Positions 63,833-64,000 of a stretch of DNA of 64,000 nt are shown piece by piece; position 1 is the stretch's first letter, and each line of letters starts with the position of its first letter. The translations under genes and the position numbers were made by a program. The notes beneath the pieces were generated by a model. The model was not told the origin of the DNA. It searched no databases and worked only from the letters and a program-made list of their open reading frames with translations. The stretch lies in assembly GCF_020166495.1 (NCBI RefSeq), contig NZ_JAINZS010000002.1, forward strand, positions 434,001-498,000, given 5' to 3'. The DNA is from Robertkochia aurantiaca. GTDB taxonomy: Bacteria; Bacteroidota; Bacteroidia; Flavobacteriales; Flavobacteriaceae.

Positions 63833-64000
63833 CTATGAAAGGTCCTGATGCCTGGCGTAGTTCCTCCACCGATCCAGGCATTCGGCCATATCCCTTGGTA
63901 TTTCTGAATCGAAACTCAACCATTCACCTGTTTCCGGATGTTCAAAAGAGAGCGTTTTGGCATGTAAGGCCTGTCTTGGAAGAGTCTTAAAGCAGTTCTC
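63833..64000 (-). CDS. RluA-family pseudouridine synthase, C-terminus only
   Basis: The minus strand is open from base 64000 to TAG at 63833-63835 (55 residues). It shows LPRQALHAKTLSFEHPETGE, the C-terminal signature of RluA/RluD-family pseudouridine synthases (RQALHA then LxFxHPxTG). The rest of the gene is outside the window. RluD (23S rRNA) is likely but not proven. Confidence 0.9.
   Translation of the reverse strand, partial: ENCFKTLPRQALHAKTLSFEHPETGEWLSFDSEIPRDMAECLDRWRNYARHQDLS

Overview
The window looks like the chromosome of a marine-type Flavobacteriaceae (Bacteroidota). The evidence is gene content and order (rpsU-xerC-hpf-tRNAs-tuf-tRNA-Trp-secE-nusG-rplKAJL-rpoBC, folP-cdaA), families typical of the phylum (DUF1599, DUF2851, DUF3467, SprB-like, TonB plug), repeated exact matches to the Bacteroidota -7 promoter box (TATATTTG), and a near absence of Shine-Dalgarno sequences except for a perfect one before rpsU.

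Region 1 (1-12.3 kb) is an AT-rich accessory island that abuts the 3' end of a tRNA-Arg(ACG) gene at 12492-12565. Its left part is a defence cluster on the minus strand. It holds a tightly overlapping operon of an SPPY-type DNA methyltransferase, a BglII-like endonuclease-fold protein, a ParB-like protein and a SNF2-like helicase that runs off the left edge. It also holds an AbiC-like abortive-infection protein and a two-gene unit of a DGQHR/DndB-like protein with a small membrane protein. After 1.3 kb of gene-poor DNA, the plus strand carries a mobile-element replication block: an unknown gene, a MerR/Xis-type HTH protein, a D5/P4-like primase-helicase and a zinc-finger/TOPRIM primase-like protein. 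No integrase lies in the window; it may lie further left.

Region 2 (12.7-26.8 kb) is core chromosome. It starts with a sulfur operon (two YeeE/YedE half-transporters, a TauE permease fused in frame to a persulfide dioxygenase with two rhodanese domains, and a DUF2892 protein). Next come clpS, prmA, tpiA, a DoxX protein and DUF1599, then folP-cdaA (folate and c-di-AMP), an ABC exporter with truA, a phosphoesterase and a cupin. Intergenic spaces at 20.85-21.15 kb and 25.1-26.38 kb hold unusual tandem arrays, mostly of 8-bp period, and two copies of a palindromic element.

Region 3 (26.4-43.2 kb) is the transcription/translation supercluster: DUF3467, rpoC, rpoB, rplL, rplJ, rplA, rplK, nusG, secE, tRNA-Trp, tuf, tRNA-Thr, Gly, Tyr and Thr, hpf, xerC, rpsU, and an acyl-CoA dehydrogenase. 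A broken duplicate of a tRNA-Thr 3' end lies beside the intact gene.

Region 4 (43.2-64 kb) contains a ComEA-like helix-hairpin-helix protein, an AGCS symporter with an unusual SprB/lipoyl-like N-terminus, a K+ channel, a thioredoxin/redoxin/rhodanese group, and a MarR-nitroreductase-YceI unit with a visible promoter and operator. The complete trpEGDCFBA operon follows, led by a WWW leader peptide and an attenuator. The window ends with an M20 peptidase, a uracil-DNA-glycosylase-like protein, ribosomal protein bTHX, a TonB-plug protein, yaaA, a VOC protein and a partial RluA-family pseudouridine synthase.
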